From contig NW_003314399.1 in assembly GCF_000143415.4 (NCBI RefSeq), positions 210,909-274,908 of the forward strand: a stretch of DNA of 64,000 bases, written 5' to 3'. Origin of the DNA: Selaginella moellendorffii. Taxonomy: Eukaryota > Streptophyta > Lycopodiopsida > Selaginellales > Selaginellaceae. Both the position numbers and the translations under genes were made by a program. This document shows positions 45,427 through 55,834 of the stretch, in pieces. The notes under the pieces are model-generated. The model saw only the letters and a list, made by a program, of their open reading frames with translations, made no database searches and had not been told where the DNA came from. Position 1 is the stretch's first letter, and the number at the start of each line of letters is the position of its first letter.

Positions 45427-46355
45427 TCGCTTTTGTCCAAAAGTCTTCTACTCTTTTAACATGTACACAAATTGCAAAAAACTCTGTTCATTTGCGAAAA
45501 GACTTTCGTGAAATACAATATGATGACACGTTTCTAGCATTTGAGATCGAGACGTAAACGGATGCACACGATGCATGAACTTCAGGCCATGTTGGCAATG
45601 AGCTCCCCGGGATCCATTAACCGCCCAGTTTGCAGCAATGCTCCAATATGGGATTGATCAAGTAGTCCAGCCCTTTAAGGGAATGTGCTACGAGCATAAC
45701 GTTCCAACGGTCAAACTGACCATTTTTAGCGCAGGACGTGGCCAGTTCGATAAGAAGTCCTCAGTTTCGTTTATATGCCCCATTTGGGCAAGCACTGTGA
45801 TTTCCAGAATCCACGACACTGCATCTCGCGCTGGGATGAAAGAATCCAGGTGTAAGCATCATCCACCTTCCTGACCTCGCGGAGGAGCCTATAATCGTGC
45901 TCCACGTCGCGGTGGTTCTTTGTGGCATTATCTTGAAGAGTTCTTTTGCCAACTCCAGATGCCCGTTCTGGGCATTAGATGTAAGCATGCAGTTCCAGCA
46001 CACGGCATCCCGGTCGCCCATTCTCTCAAACATGTCGTGCAAACGGTCGAGATAGCCGGCGCGGGCGTCGTGGTCTATCATTTTCCTCCACGATATGGAA
46101 TCTGGGCCTTGAGTCGATCAAACAGGTTTCTCGCATCCTCGAGGCGCCCATTCTCGGCAAGCGCCGCGATGGTCACATTCCACGCGCAATGCCTGGGCTT
46201 GGCGAGGGCTCTCCGGGCCATTCTCCGGGCTGCCGCATTTGCCATACATGCGGATGAGTTGATCGTTGTCTCGATGCCTTGTTGTAGCGATGTGAGCGTG
46301 CCTCTGCCAAATTCTTGGAATCGCTGTAAGATCGGACCAAACGCAGCAAGAAATC
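45421..46355 (-). pseudogene. PPR pseudogene, inverted partner of 19815-20775
   Basis: On the minus strand the text runs DDFLLRLVRSYSDSKNLAEA, then RMYGKCGS, MIDHDARAGYLDRLHDMFERMGDRDAVCWNCML and NGHLELAKELFKIMPQRTTATW, with frame breaks between. The longest open piece is 106 codons (46081-45761). From 45760 to the GT17 start the sequence is non-coding but still matches the partner block. It lies head-to-tail with the GT17 gene and overlaps its promoter. Confidence 0.85.
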
Positions 46356-46901
46356 ATCCGGAGTGCGTCCATACATAAATCATAATAACAGTAAAAACAA
46401 ACGAAAGATCTTAGATTCAAATCTGAGTTACCTCAGTAGATAAAAAAAATTATTGGCAGAGACCCAACTAAAACTTTTAGTTTTTGAGAGTTTCTGGAAT
46501 GGGAAAGAGAATGAGAGGGATTGACTTTGTCACTGGTGACATGAGAGTGTTTGCTAGCAGAACTTTTGCATGGAATTGAGTATTGCTCTTCAACTGTCCT
46601 GTCAGACTACAAGCATTATCTAGAGATTTCATGCATTTTGCCTGGATTTCTCAGCAAGATGATCTTTGATCCATTCTAACAAAAACTCTTTGCATTTGTC
46701 AAGGTTAATCTTCGTCACAGCTTTGAAGTTAAGTACTCAATCACTGGGCACTAGCAGCTGTTTAAGATCCCCAATCTGCAACATCTTTGCTAACAAACAC
46801 TCCTAAACTCTCATGTGATACTTCTCACCAATGCCTGAATCTCGGGTACTGATCTGTGCTGTGGAGTTTTGCAAGTGAATAAATGCTCATAATCTTTTTC
46901 C
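46356..46901. other. Intergenic, with SINE-like tail sequence
   Basis: No gene. Around 46410-46490 the order AGATTCAAATC, then GGCAGAGACCCAACTAAAAC, resembles GGTTCGAATCC, then AGCCAGAGACCCACCTAAAATC at 47267-47312, suggesting two members of a short tRNA-related repeat family. Confidence 0.4.
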
Positions 46902-47204
46902 TTGTTATTGCTAGGAAACTTGGAGCTCTTCCAAAGAACACTTCGCAAGAGATTAGGTGCCTTGATGAGCAACTTCTCTACAGAAATTACTCTGTCCGTG
47001 AGCGCCATCGCCGCCAGCCGGAGCTACAAGGGACTCACGGTTTTTCGGACGTTCTCGCCGGATCACTACATCGGGGGGTCGTGGAACACGGGAGGGTCGT
47101 GCACGGGGATCACGAAGCCTCTCACGGACAACGAGGTGAAAAGGATTGGCAGTTCTGCGCCATGCCCGCCCAATGAGAGAGACTGCGATTCATGTCAAAA
47201 TTAG
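46902..47204 (+). pseudogene. Trichome-birefringence-like (PC-esterase) C-terminal fragment
   Basis: The frame reads YKGLTVFRTFSPDHYIGGSW followed by NTGGSC and TKPL, the conserved C-terminal block of TBL/DUF231 polysaccharide O-acetyltransferases, where this stretch leads up to the catalytic Asp-x-x-His. The upstream GDS domain and the catalytic DxxH are both absent, and the frame ends at 47204. It is a truncated copy and not a gene. Plus strand, between the PPR pseudogene and the large PPR gene. Confidence 0.7.
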
Positions 47205-47254
47205 AGATACGTTAAGAAGCTTTGGGAACTTGTTGGATATCTGGCTAGAATAAA

Positions 47255-47312
47255 GAAAATTGTTGGTAAGGTTCCAGGTTCGAATCCACAGCCAGAGACC
47301 CACCTAAAATCT
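47255..47312 (+). repeat. tRNA-like B-box repeat fragment
   Basis: CCAGGTTCGAATCCACAGCC contains a consensus B box, followed by CAGAGACCCACCTAAAATC and a T-run. It resembles the element at 46410-46490. There is too little sequence for a tRNA. Confidence 0.35.
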
Positions 47313-47534
47313 TTTTTTCAGAGCGCAAAGTCGCTACAGATGGAGCTCGAAGTCTCCGGGCCTTGAGTTTTGAAATCGATCTCTATTTCGATCGATCGAC
47401 CTGGGCCCGGTCCCGGCTTTGTGGAGGAAGCTCTCCTCGCCGCTAGTAATTCGAAGTCAATGATAGTCAACGTTGTCAAGTAAAAGTCATAGTAAACGGT
47501 CAAGTTCGTTAGCTCTTTGCTAGGGTTTAAACGG

Positions 47535-50306
47535 ATGTGCTCTCGATCGGTCCTGGTATTCCGTCGCCATGGAGCGGCAGGGCATCGGATGATCTCCACT
47601 GCCGCGCAACAGGTCAGGCTCCCTCGATCCTCTCCTCCTGGCGGCGACGAATCCCTGGAGCTAGCACAGAATGTAGTCTTTCCCGAGAGGAAATTTCCCC
47701 TCTACAAGCGCCGCGCGACGCCCGAGAGCGATCACTTCGTGAATCTAGGTGCCGCGGTGAAGCAGCTGGATTACATGGTCGACTCCGGCGCCTATGCGTG
47801 CCTCCTCAAGCGCTGCTGCGGCCCCGCGGCGCTGGAAGATGGGAGGAGAATCCACGAGCACATCGTCAGCCATGGCCGCGGGGACGATGTCTACCTCGGC
47901 AATCTCCTCATCCAGATGTATGGGCTGTGCAAGAGCGTGAGGGAGGCGAACAGGGTCTTCCGGCGGATGAAGGAGAAGAATGGCCACACTTGGAGCTTTC
48001 TCATCGCGGCAAATGCCGTGAATGGGCATTGCAAGAAGGCGCTGGAGATCTACTACCGGATGCTCCAGCACGGTGTGAGGCCCCAGGAGAGGACTTTCAC
48101 GACGCTGGTGGCGGTGTGTGGGAGCTTTGACGCTGTTCCGCAGGGAAGGATGATACACTCGCAGATCGAAGAGGTGGGCTATGGTTCCTTGGTGGAGGTG
48201 GCGAACTCGCTCGTCAAGATGTATGGAAAGTTTCGGCTGCTGGACACCGCTGTTGGTGTCTTCGAGACCATTCCTTGCAAGAACCTGACGAGCTACTCGG
48301 CTATGGTGACGGCCTTTGCGAAGTGTGGGAAGCTGCGTGACGCGATGCGTTGTTTCGACAGTATGTGGAGAGCGGGCTGGGAGCCGAGCTTGATTATCTT
48401 CACGACTATCCTCGGGGTTTGTGCGGAGCTTGGAGAGCTCGAGTACGGTCGTGACGTTCACGGCATGATCGCAGAGGTAGGACTTTGCAACGTTCACAAT
48501 CTTAAGGTCTCACTGTTTGATATGTATTCAAGGTGCGGGGAGCTTGAGGAAGCGAAGAAGATCTTCGACAGCTTCCAGAGCATTGGGCCGACTTCGGTAA
48601 ACAAGATGATCGCAGCGTATGCACTCAAAGACCAGCACAAGCTCGCAGTGGAGGTATTTAATCGCTTCCATGGTTTCTCGCAAGCAACCGATGTGAATAC
48701 TTTTATCAGCCTGCTTGGGACGTGTGATAGCGTTGCCAAGGCCAAGGAGGTGTACAAGAAGCTGCGAGAGAGCGGGCTCAAAGATACACTACGCTTTGAG
48801 AACTCACTTATCAGCAGGCTTGGCAGGCTGGGAGCTGTTGCCTACGCACGAAAGCTGCTGGGAAAAATGCCCGAGAGGAACGTTGTTTCGTGGAGCGCCA
48901 TGATCGCAGCGTATGTACAAAACGGCTACTCTGACGAAGCTCTGGTGGCTCTGCAAGAGATGGATCTGGAAGGCGTCAAGCCGAACAACATCACTTTCAC
49001 GAGCTTGGTGGACGCCATCGACGACGAGGTAAGCGCGCGAGCTATGCAAAACCGGATTTTTACGTCTGGGGAGGTTGAGGTGGACGACTTCCTCTACAAC
49101 GCTGTCCTGAGGATGTGCCTGAAGTTCCACTGCATCGACGAGGCAAGAGGCATCTTCGAGAGCGCGAAGAACAAGGATGTTGTTACTTGGACAACTATGA
49201 TAGCCGCAGCCTCGGAAGACGGTCGTAGCAGGGAAGCATTCTCGCTGTTCCGCCGGATGGAACTCGAGGGAGTGAAGCCGACGTCTGTCACGTTCATGAG
49301 CCTCCTCGACGCCTGCTCCAGCGCCACTTTGGAAGCTCTCCACGAACGCGTCGTAGCCGAAGGCCACACGCATTCCAGCGCTCTACTTTGCACTGCTCTG
49401 GTAAAAGTCTACGGGAAGCACAACCAGCTGGAGAGAGCAAGAGGCCTCTTTGACGAAATGGAGAGCAAAGACGTCGTCTCATGGACATCGATGATACGAG
49501 GCTACATCGAGCAGGAACAGGGGAGCAAAGCTCTGTCTTTGTTCCGGCAGATGGAGCTGGAAGGCGTGAAACCGAGCCAGATCACTCTCGTCAGCATGCT
49601 CGCCGCTTGCTCGCTGGAGAACTCCCTCCGCGAAGGCAGGAAGATCCAAGCCCAGCTCCTGGCAGCCGGAGGCGAGCACAACCCCGTCGCTGGCAACGAG
49701 CTCGTCAACATGTATGGCCAGTGCGGGAGCCTGGACGAGGCGAGAAGCGTCTTTAACACTCTCCGCGAGCGAGGAGTAGCGGCATGGACGTCGATGATCG
49801 CGGCTTACTCCAAGTCCGGCCGCGGCAAAGAGGCCGTGAAGATGCTGAGATACATGGGAATGGAGGGCGTCAAACCAAACAGGATGACGCTCTCGACGCT
49901 CCTCTCGGCTTGCGGACACTCGGGCCTCGCAAACGAAGCGTGGGAGTGTTTCATCTTTGTCGAAAAGGACTGTGGAGTGACGCTAACTTCCGAGCAGTAT
50001 GGCTCTATGATCGACGTCCTGGGACGAGCCGGAGAGATGGATCAAGCTCGAGTTCTTCTCAACAACATGCCTTGCAAGGCCGACGCGAAGATCTGGACGA
50101 ATTTTTTGGGAGCTTGCCGGATCCACAAAAACTTGGAGCTGGGAGCTCAAGCCGCGGAAGCGCTGATGAGGATAGAGCCCGGGAATCCCAGTCCGTACGT
50201 GCTTCTAGCGAGGATGTACGGCGAGGCTGGGAATAGAGACAAGGAGGTGGAGGTGCTGGCCACAATGGAGTATCGTGGGATAATTCCCTCCAAGGGTGTA
50301 AAGTAA
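47535..50306 (+). CDS. Pentatricopeptide repeat protein, 923 aa, intronless
   Basis: Predicted mitochondrial or chloroplast RNA-binding protein, PLS type. MCSRSVLVFRRHGAAGHRM has the Arg/Ser-rich, acid-free character of a mitochondrial presequence; the ATG at 47535 is the first in frame. About 22 PPR motifs fill residues 110-850, for example NLLIQMYGLCKSVREANRVF, VVSWSAMIAAYVQNGYSDEA, VVSWTSMIRGYIEQEQGSKA and FVEKDCGVTLTSEQYGSMID. An E-type C-terminus follows (WTNFLGACRIHKN, RIEPGNPSPYVLLARMYGEAGN) and ends shortly after GIIPSKGVK, with no DYW deaminase domain. It is longer than most plant PLS proteins. Long antisense ORFs here are shadows. The gene is GC-rich compared with its flanks. Confidence 0.94.
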   Translation: MCSRSVLVFRRHGAAGHRMISTAAQQVRLPRSSPPGGDESLELAQNVVFPERKFPLYKRRATPESDHFVNLGAAVKQLDYMVDSGAYACLLKRCCGPAALEDGRRIHEHIVSHGRGDDVYLGNLLIQMYGLCKSVREANRVFRRMKEKNGHTWSFLIAANAVNGHCKKALEIYYRMLQHGVRPQERTFTTLVAVCGSFDAVPQGRMIHSQIEEVGYGSLVEVANSLVKMYGKFRLLDTAVGVFETIPCKNLTSYSAMVTAFAKCGKLRDAMRCFDSMWRAGWEPSLIIFTTILGVCAELGELEYGRDVHGMIAEVGLCNVHNLKVSLFDMYSRCGELEEAKKIFDSFQSIGPTSVNKMIAAYALKDQHKLAVEVFNRFHGFSQATDVNTFISLLGTCDSVAKAKEVYKKLRESGLKDTLRFENSLISRLGRLGAVAYARKLLGKMPERNVVSWSAMIAAYVQNGYSDEALVALQEMDLEGVKPNNITFTSLVDAIDDEVSARAMQNRIFTSGEVEVDDFLYNAVLRMCLKFHCIDEARGIFESAKNKDVVTWTTMIAAASEDGRSREAFSLFRRMELEGVKPTSVTFMSLLDACSSATLEALHERVVAEGHTHSSALLCTALVKVYGKHNQLERARGLFDEMESKDVVSWTSMIRGYIEQEQGSKALSLFRQMELEGVKPSQITLVSMLAACSLENSLREGRKIQAQLLAAGGEHNPVAGNELVNMYGQCGSLDEARSVFNTLRERGVAAWTSMIAAYSKSGRGKEAVKMLRYMGMEGVKPNRMTLSTLLSACGHSGLANEAWECFIFVEKDCGVTLTSEQYGSMIDVLGRAGEMDQARVLLNNMPCKADAKIWTNFLGACRIHKNLELGAQAAEALMRIEPGNPSPYVLLARMYGEAGNRDKEVEVLATMEYRGIIPSKGVK

Positions 50307-50611
50307 GATTAGTGTTTTTACTGCTAAGGGTGTAAAAGGGAGGTCTTTGTTTCGCAATTTAGGGCTCTTGAGCGCAAGCTCGTTCATTCTCCCGCAGCGG
50401 CATTGGATTTGATGCAGCGCCTGGAGAAGAAGGTAATCTCTTGCGTCGATCGAGGATTTCGTGGTTCTGCTCGAGGATTGAGGTAGATTTTGAGACATTC
50501 TCAGCTGGAGCGCTTCGTCTAGATGATCCGGATTGCTTGGTTTGAGAGATAGTAGAATAGATTTCGCGTTACTGCTTCCATTGATCTATTATATCGTTTT
50601 TAGATTGAGTG

Positions 50612-52497
50612 ATGGCGAACGAAAGGCCTGGAGCATTTCGAGCCTTTCTTCGAGCGAGCCGGAGGTGGTTCCTGGACGAGAGCAACGATGACGAGGAGGA
50701 GACCGAGGCCCAGGCAAGAAGTCAAGGGCCTTTGCAAAACGTGCTCTCCCAGGAGATAAACATGGCCACATCCGCCAGCGATGAGACTTTGAAGCGAGCT
50801 CGAGCAAAAAATGGTAGAACAGTCAACACGGTGTCCATGCTCGCGGGGAGAGAGATCAACTCTTCGAAGAATGGGAAGTTCTCTCGTGCCGAGGCGTGTC
50901 ACGTCTCTTCGAGGATTTTGCCGGACAAGGGACCCGAGATACTGGAGCGAAAGAGCAGTCGGCTTTACATCAGCCAGTTCTCCAACGATGGATCGCTTTT
51001 CATTGCTGGCTTTCAGGTAAGCGAGGCTCTTTTTTCGTTCTTTTTTTTTGTTTCTTTTGGATTGCAGCTCGGTTTTGATTTCTGCCAGTGATTGTTTTCT
51101 TGTTTCCAGGACCGGACAATTGTGGTCTATGATGCTGATAACAACTGGACTATCCACAAGAGAGTGAAAGCTCGTAACATGAATTGGACAATCACTGACA
51201 CGGCTCTCTCCCCGGACCAACGATTCCTGGTCTGTGTTGTTCACTCCTTCACTAGAACTCTATCACTGTCCTCTTACAGGTCTATGCGTCTATAACTCCT
51301 GTTGTGTTCCTTGTGAATCTTGGAAACGAAACTGGTGGAATAGATTCTCTGGCGAACGTGACTGTAAGTTTTTATTCTTTCTTTGTTTTCAATATGTGAC
51401 CATGGTGTTTGCTTAACCAGGATATCCACGAAGGGCTTTCGCTCAGCTCATACGATGACGACGGGGATTTTGGAATTTGGTCACTGAAATTCTCGCAGGA
51501 TGGGAATGAGATCGTGGCCGGCAGTAACGACAACTGTATCTACGTCTACGACTTGAACTCCGCGACTACAACGTATCGGGTTTCGGCGCACAACGTAAGT
51601 GAAAGAAAAGTTGGAAAGCAACGAGTATTAGTGATCGGCTTCTACAGGACGAAGTGAATACGGTTGCGTTTGCGGATGAGAGTAGCCACCTTATCTATTC
51701 GGGAAGTGATGACTACCTTTGCAAGGTGATTTTTTTCCTTCAAACTCGAAGCCACTTACTCTGTGTTTCCAGGTATGGGATAGAAGATGCTTCTCAGCAA
51801 ACAACAAACCCGCCGGAGAGCTCGTTGGCCATCTCGGGGGAGTGACTTCCATAGACAGCCGAGGAGACGGGCGGCATTTCATTTCCAACAGCAAGGACCA
51901 GTCGATAAAGCTTTGGGACATACGCACAATGTCCGGTGGATCCAAGTACGTGAAACACAGTTTTTTCCATTCCTGTATTTGCAGCTCGGCTTTCGCTGGA
52001 TGCCAGGAAAAGTTTCGAACGCGCGCAGGTCCCGAGAATCCGGTGGGATTACAGATGCATGAGAGTCCCTCCTCGCCTGCGCACTGTTGCGCATCCGGGC
52101 GATGAGTCGCTCATGACATACAAGGGACACGAGGTTCTCCAGACATTGATCCGGTGCTACTTCTCTCCTCGCATCAGGTAAACAAAGTGTGAGAAGTTCT
52201 TTCTCAATGCCTGGACTTGTTCTTCCAGCACGGGCCAGAAGTATATCTACACCGGCTCTTACGACGGCACCGTCCATATCTACGATGTGGTGAGCAGAAG
52301 CTCTTCTTCTTTTCGTCTCTAAAGGTTTGATTTTTCTTTCTTTCTAGGTGACCGGGCACACAGCGGCGACTCTCTCGTTCCACAACCATCCCGTGAGAGA
52401 TTGTAGCTGGCATCCATGGCAACCAGTATTGGTAAGCTCCTGCTGGGGTGGAAACCTGGTAAAGTGGGATCACGACCCCAGATCGATGGATTTCTAG
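50612..52497 (+). CDS. LEC14B-type WD40 protein (DCAF11-like)
   Basis: Predicted DDB1-CUL4 substrate receptor of the LEC14B/DCAF11 group. Nine exons in frame: 50612-51016, 51110-51229, 51280-51363, 51421-51594, 51648-51725, 51773-51945, 52007-52177, 52229-52289 and 52348-52497, giving 471 aa. The N-terminal region (MLAGREINSS, EACHVSSRILP, SSRLYISQFSNDGSLFIAGFQ) and WD40 blades (LKFSQDGNEIVAGSNDNCIY, YSGSDDYLCKVWDRRCF, DGRHFISNSKDQSIKLWDIR, TGQKYIYTGSYDGTVHIYD, VRDCSWHPWQPVLVSSCWGG) follow the plant order. Two or more WDR/WDxR motifs of DCAF type are present (VWDRRCF, LWDIRTM). For exon 7 I used the acceptor at 52006 because an earlier AG would lead to a stop; the next exons then read correctly. 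Start: first ATG of the open frame. Confidence 0.92.
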
Positions 52498-53145
52498 AAA
52501 AGAAAAACAGGAAGGAAAAACGAAAGCGTGTAAATTACTGGCAAGGACCTTTGTTCCGAGTCTCGGCTGGAAGGACTAATAAGTAAAATTGGCCTGGAAG
52601 CCGCGACCATAGAATTTTGGAGCGTATTGAATAAACAGCCAGATAAACATTCTTGCCACTTCAAACTCTCAAGCAAGATCCTAAAATTCCTCGGTTTCTT
52701 GGGGTTTAGGTGCTCTTCTTGCTATTGTGATTGATTGATTGTTTGAAGTGCTTGAGCAAGCGATGGTCTAGCATAGACGATGATTCCCCTGTTTCCAGCT
52801 CTTCCTCCCGACAATCATTGCTTTGATTTGGCGTTGTTTCGCGAAAAATCAAACGTTTTCTCCTCCCGGTCGAAGCAATTCCATCCATTTCACGCGAATT
52901 TGTCTTTGGAATCGAGTCCCAAAACAGAGCATCTTCGTTTTTAAAATTTAGGGCTCCTCGCTTTAAGTTTGGCGACCAAATGTTCTCTCCCCGTTAACCA
53001 AGAAGACACGCATTGCTCGCACGCTGATAGGTTTTTGCGATATCTCTGCGTGGAGAGAAAGAAAGGGGCGATCCCCTCGACTGGTAAGCTCGACATCCAT
53101 TTCGTTTGTCACGTTTTTGGACTGTTTGCCCGGATTCTCAAACAG
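52498..53145. other. Intergenic, nothing recognised
   Basis: 3' flank of the WD40 gene and 5' flank of the Pro-rich gene. Only short ORFs without family resemblance were seen. Confidence 0.5.
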
Positions 53146-53998
53146 ATGGAGCGATTGATTCCATTGCTTCTTCTTTGTCTCCTCATCGGCAATGTAGCAT
53201 CGATGAAGAAACCCGGAGAGGTAAGGTTCTCTATCCTCTTTGATCCTCTCCTTTTCCTCGCGGAGTTTCTCGACTTAGATCATCAATCATTCTTCGAGTT
53301 CTAGCTCAAGAAGATCTCCTTTTGCAAACAACGATCAAGAGTCTCGCTGTCAAGGATTGTAAGATCCATGCCTAGTTAAGATCATGCCTTGATTTCGCTG
53401 CTCGCAGCGTGCATTTATTTTCACGAGCGAGAGAGAGAGAGAGTGATTGAAAACATTGACGACGACTGCTCTTTGAGAGAAACCACTCCCTGGATCATGT
53501 GTTTTTGTGCCAGCATTGATTCTCATTGACATAAAGAAAAGAGTAAAAACTCTCACGAGAAAATCCAACGAAAATGCCCGGTTGACGAGAGGAGCGTAGC
53601 GAAGAACCATTTGCTGCTTTGCTTGATTATCTTTCACTCGACCTCATTTTGCTTTTGAAAATTCGCAGATTGTGGAGGACAAGGAGCTCCTGGACGATGA
53701 ATTCGATAGCAGCGAGAGGCAAGACTATCAGCAAGTCGATCCAAAGCCAAAGCTCCAGTCTCCAGTCCAGCCAGGCCCGGTGGAGCATCTCAAGCCTCTT
53801 CCACCATTCGGCTCGTCCCCGCATGCAGCTCCTCCATCTCCACCACCTCGATCGCCGCCACCTCCCACCACCGCCGCTCCGCCACCATCGCCACCGTCCA
53901 AGCCCGACAATCCCACTGTTCCAATCTCCACTGGCTCTTCTTCATCGTTTCCTCCGTCACCTTCTGGAGGCTCGACGATTATCACTCCACCACCTTGA
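53146..53998 (+). CDS. Small secreted proline-rich protein
   Basis: Two exons, 53146-53220 and 53669-53998, give 134 aa. Exon 1 is a signal peptide (MERLIPLLLLCLLIGNVAS). Exon 2 starts with an acidic stretch (VEDKELLDDEFDSSERQD) and then becomes a Pro/Ser/Thr-rich chain with PPSPPPRSPPPP and similar runs, suggestive of a hydroxyproline-rich cell-wall or arabinogalactan-type protein. There are no cysteines in the mature part and no evident GPI signal. The 448-nt intron is far longer than others in this window, and I could not find an alternative short one, so exon 1 assignment is probable and not certain. It converges with the EGF-like gene: the stop codons are 76 bp apart. Confidence 0.68.
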
Positions 53999-54074
53999 GA
54001 ATTCTCTATATTTTTCTCGAAGTGTTCTAATAACATAGCACCTAGAATATACAAAGAGGAAAAAATGGTATACT

Positions 54075-54991
54075 CTATATGCTCCACAGGAGCAGGGCCA
54101 GTGCACCAAAGACGAGATTTTTGGCGTGGAATTGCAGTTGTGATCCTGCGCATGACGAGGAAAAATTGGTTTTGTTTTCCCGTTTGGAGAAATAGAAAAC
54201 TCACCAGCGTTTGTATCTGACAAAGTGGAGGAGCTGTTGCTGCCTGGCGATGAAGGTGAGGAACTCGGGCCGAGGTTTATTCCAAGCTGGTTGCAATCAG
54301 CACCAATGCTACCTAAATCGAAAAGAAAAATCGAATTTTTTTTGTTCAAGGACGACATCTATAGAAAACTTACAATCCGCAACGCAAATTCCAGACGGTG
54401 AGTTGAGGAGATTTCCGTAGCCTTCGTAGCACCGGCATGTATAACTATTGTTGCCGTTTTGCTTGATGCAATCGCCTTCACCGCATACCTTGTACGAGCA
54501 AGCTGGAAAAAAGAAAAAAGTATGAAAAGTGAGCAAAACCGAAGAACAAAGGAGTTTTTTTTTTTCTTACGATTGAAGATGTCGAAGCTCGGTGAATTAT
54601 CATGTGAGGCATCATCTGCTTTGTTAGTCTTGGCACAACTCATATTGAAATCACCTGCGAGAGAGAAGAAGCAAATCTGAGAAGAACTTGGATGAAATCC
54701 AAAACCGGGAGTGAAAACGCTTGCTTACACTTCGGGATGGCGCAGCTCAACGCAGACATTCCCAGGATATTGGACCATCCATCCTTGCACACGCACTTCA
54801 CAGGTGGGAATCCACTCACTTCCACACAGTCCCCTTGGATGCAATTGTAATCGTCACAAGCTCCACCATCTACAAATCACATAAGATCATGAGCACACAA
54901 AAAGGACTAGCGAAATCATACCAGCGAGAAGTGGTGCCCATAGAAATCCAAGAGCCACGATCGCCACGAAGCCCACATACTTGAGCGCCAT
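54075..54991 (-). CDS. EGF-like, probably GPI-anchored cell-surface protein
   Basis: Six exons, 54991-54922, 54869-54729, 54654-54571, 54502-54374, 54312-54205 and 54145-54075, give 200 aa. Order: signal peptide (MALKYVGFVAIVALGFLWAP), a Cys-rich EGF-like module (GACDDYNCIQGDCVEVSG...VKCVCKDGW), a linker, a second EGF-like module (CSYKVCGEGDCIKQ...YTCRCYEGYG), a Ser/Pro-rich stem (GPSSSPSSPGSNSSS) and a hydrophobic C-terminal tail (NLVFGALALLLWSI) that ends the protein. That is the layout of a GPI-anchored surface protein. Intron phases are consistent, with each junction splitting a codon. Plants have related notch-like EGF proteins of unknown function. The next gene downstream is the convergent Pro-rich one. 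Confidence 0.82.
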
Positions 54992-55834
54992 AGCTGCTTT
55001 AAACGAAGAAAAAACTACACTCGCAGTAGAAAAAGAGTGACTTTTTATACAAATGCGAAGGACAGTGGAGTCTCCAGCGCAAATCGGGCCCTGCGGAGAA
55101 CTTTGAGAGCGACCCACCGGAGAAAAACTTGGTTCTTTTCAAGCCCAGCTTCTTCTTTCTCGTGGAAACCTATCGATCAAGCAGCAGCCGGGATCATCAA
55201 AGACGCGCCCCCGAAACAAACTCTCGGAATTTAGCAAAGAGGAGCACACGCACTCGCTCGCGTGTTGATTCATCACTCGCGCTGACATAAATCCGCCCAC
55301 TGCTGATGTTAACAACAACGCGACGCGGATCAAGGACAAACTCCCAGCTCCGCCACGTCACTTGGCCGCCGCCGACGTGGACAATCCCACGGCCCAGATC
55401 CTGCTACGTAACCCCACCGTGGCGCGCAACCATTCGCTTGAATTCTACCGCGCTACAGGGTGTTTGGTGCGCTGCCATGAATGCGTGTCCAAAGTCAGCA
55501 CCGTGGATTGACATGGCAGCATCATCACCGTCCAGTCCCCACATGAGACAGCGATGTGCTTATTTGCTAAGCAGTGAGGAATTTTTTTTTGCTATTGTCC
55601 CAATTTCATAAGAACAATTGAAATGTTGGAACAATATCGTTATTATTACATGCTTAAGATCATTAATATTGAAGCAAGATTGATTAGCTCTTGGAACACG
55701 ATTGAAATGGAACAATATTATTGAGAGCATTAGGAGTCGTATAAAATCGAGCCACCGAGATAGGATAAGATGGAAAGAGTACAAATAATCGAGAGATTGG
55801 TAGAAGATAAGACGATATATATCGAAGATGGTCA
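54992..55834. other. Intergenic between EGF-like and peptidase genes
   Basis: GC-rich leader-like sequence up to about 55480, then AT-rich sequence. No gene recognised. Confidence 0.5.

Noticed and set aside
47745-48497. 250-codon minus-strand frame
   Set aside because: Shadow of the 923-aa PPR gene, not a separate gene.
55306-55611. 101-codon plus-strand frame
   Set aside because: No domain, and it lies in the divergent, GC-rich leader region of the EGF-like gene; not supported.
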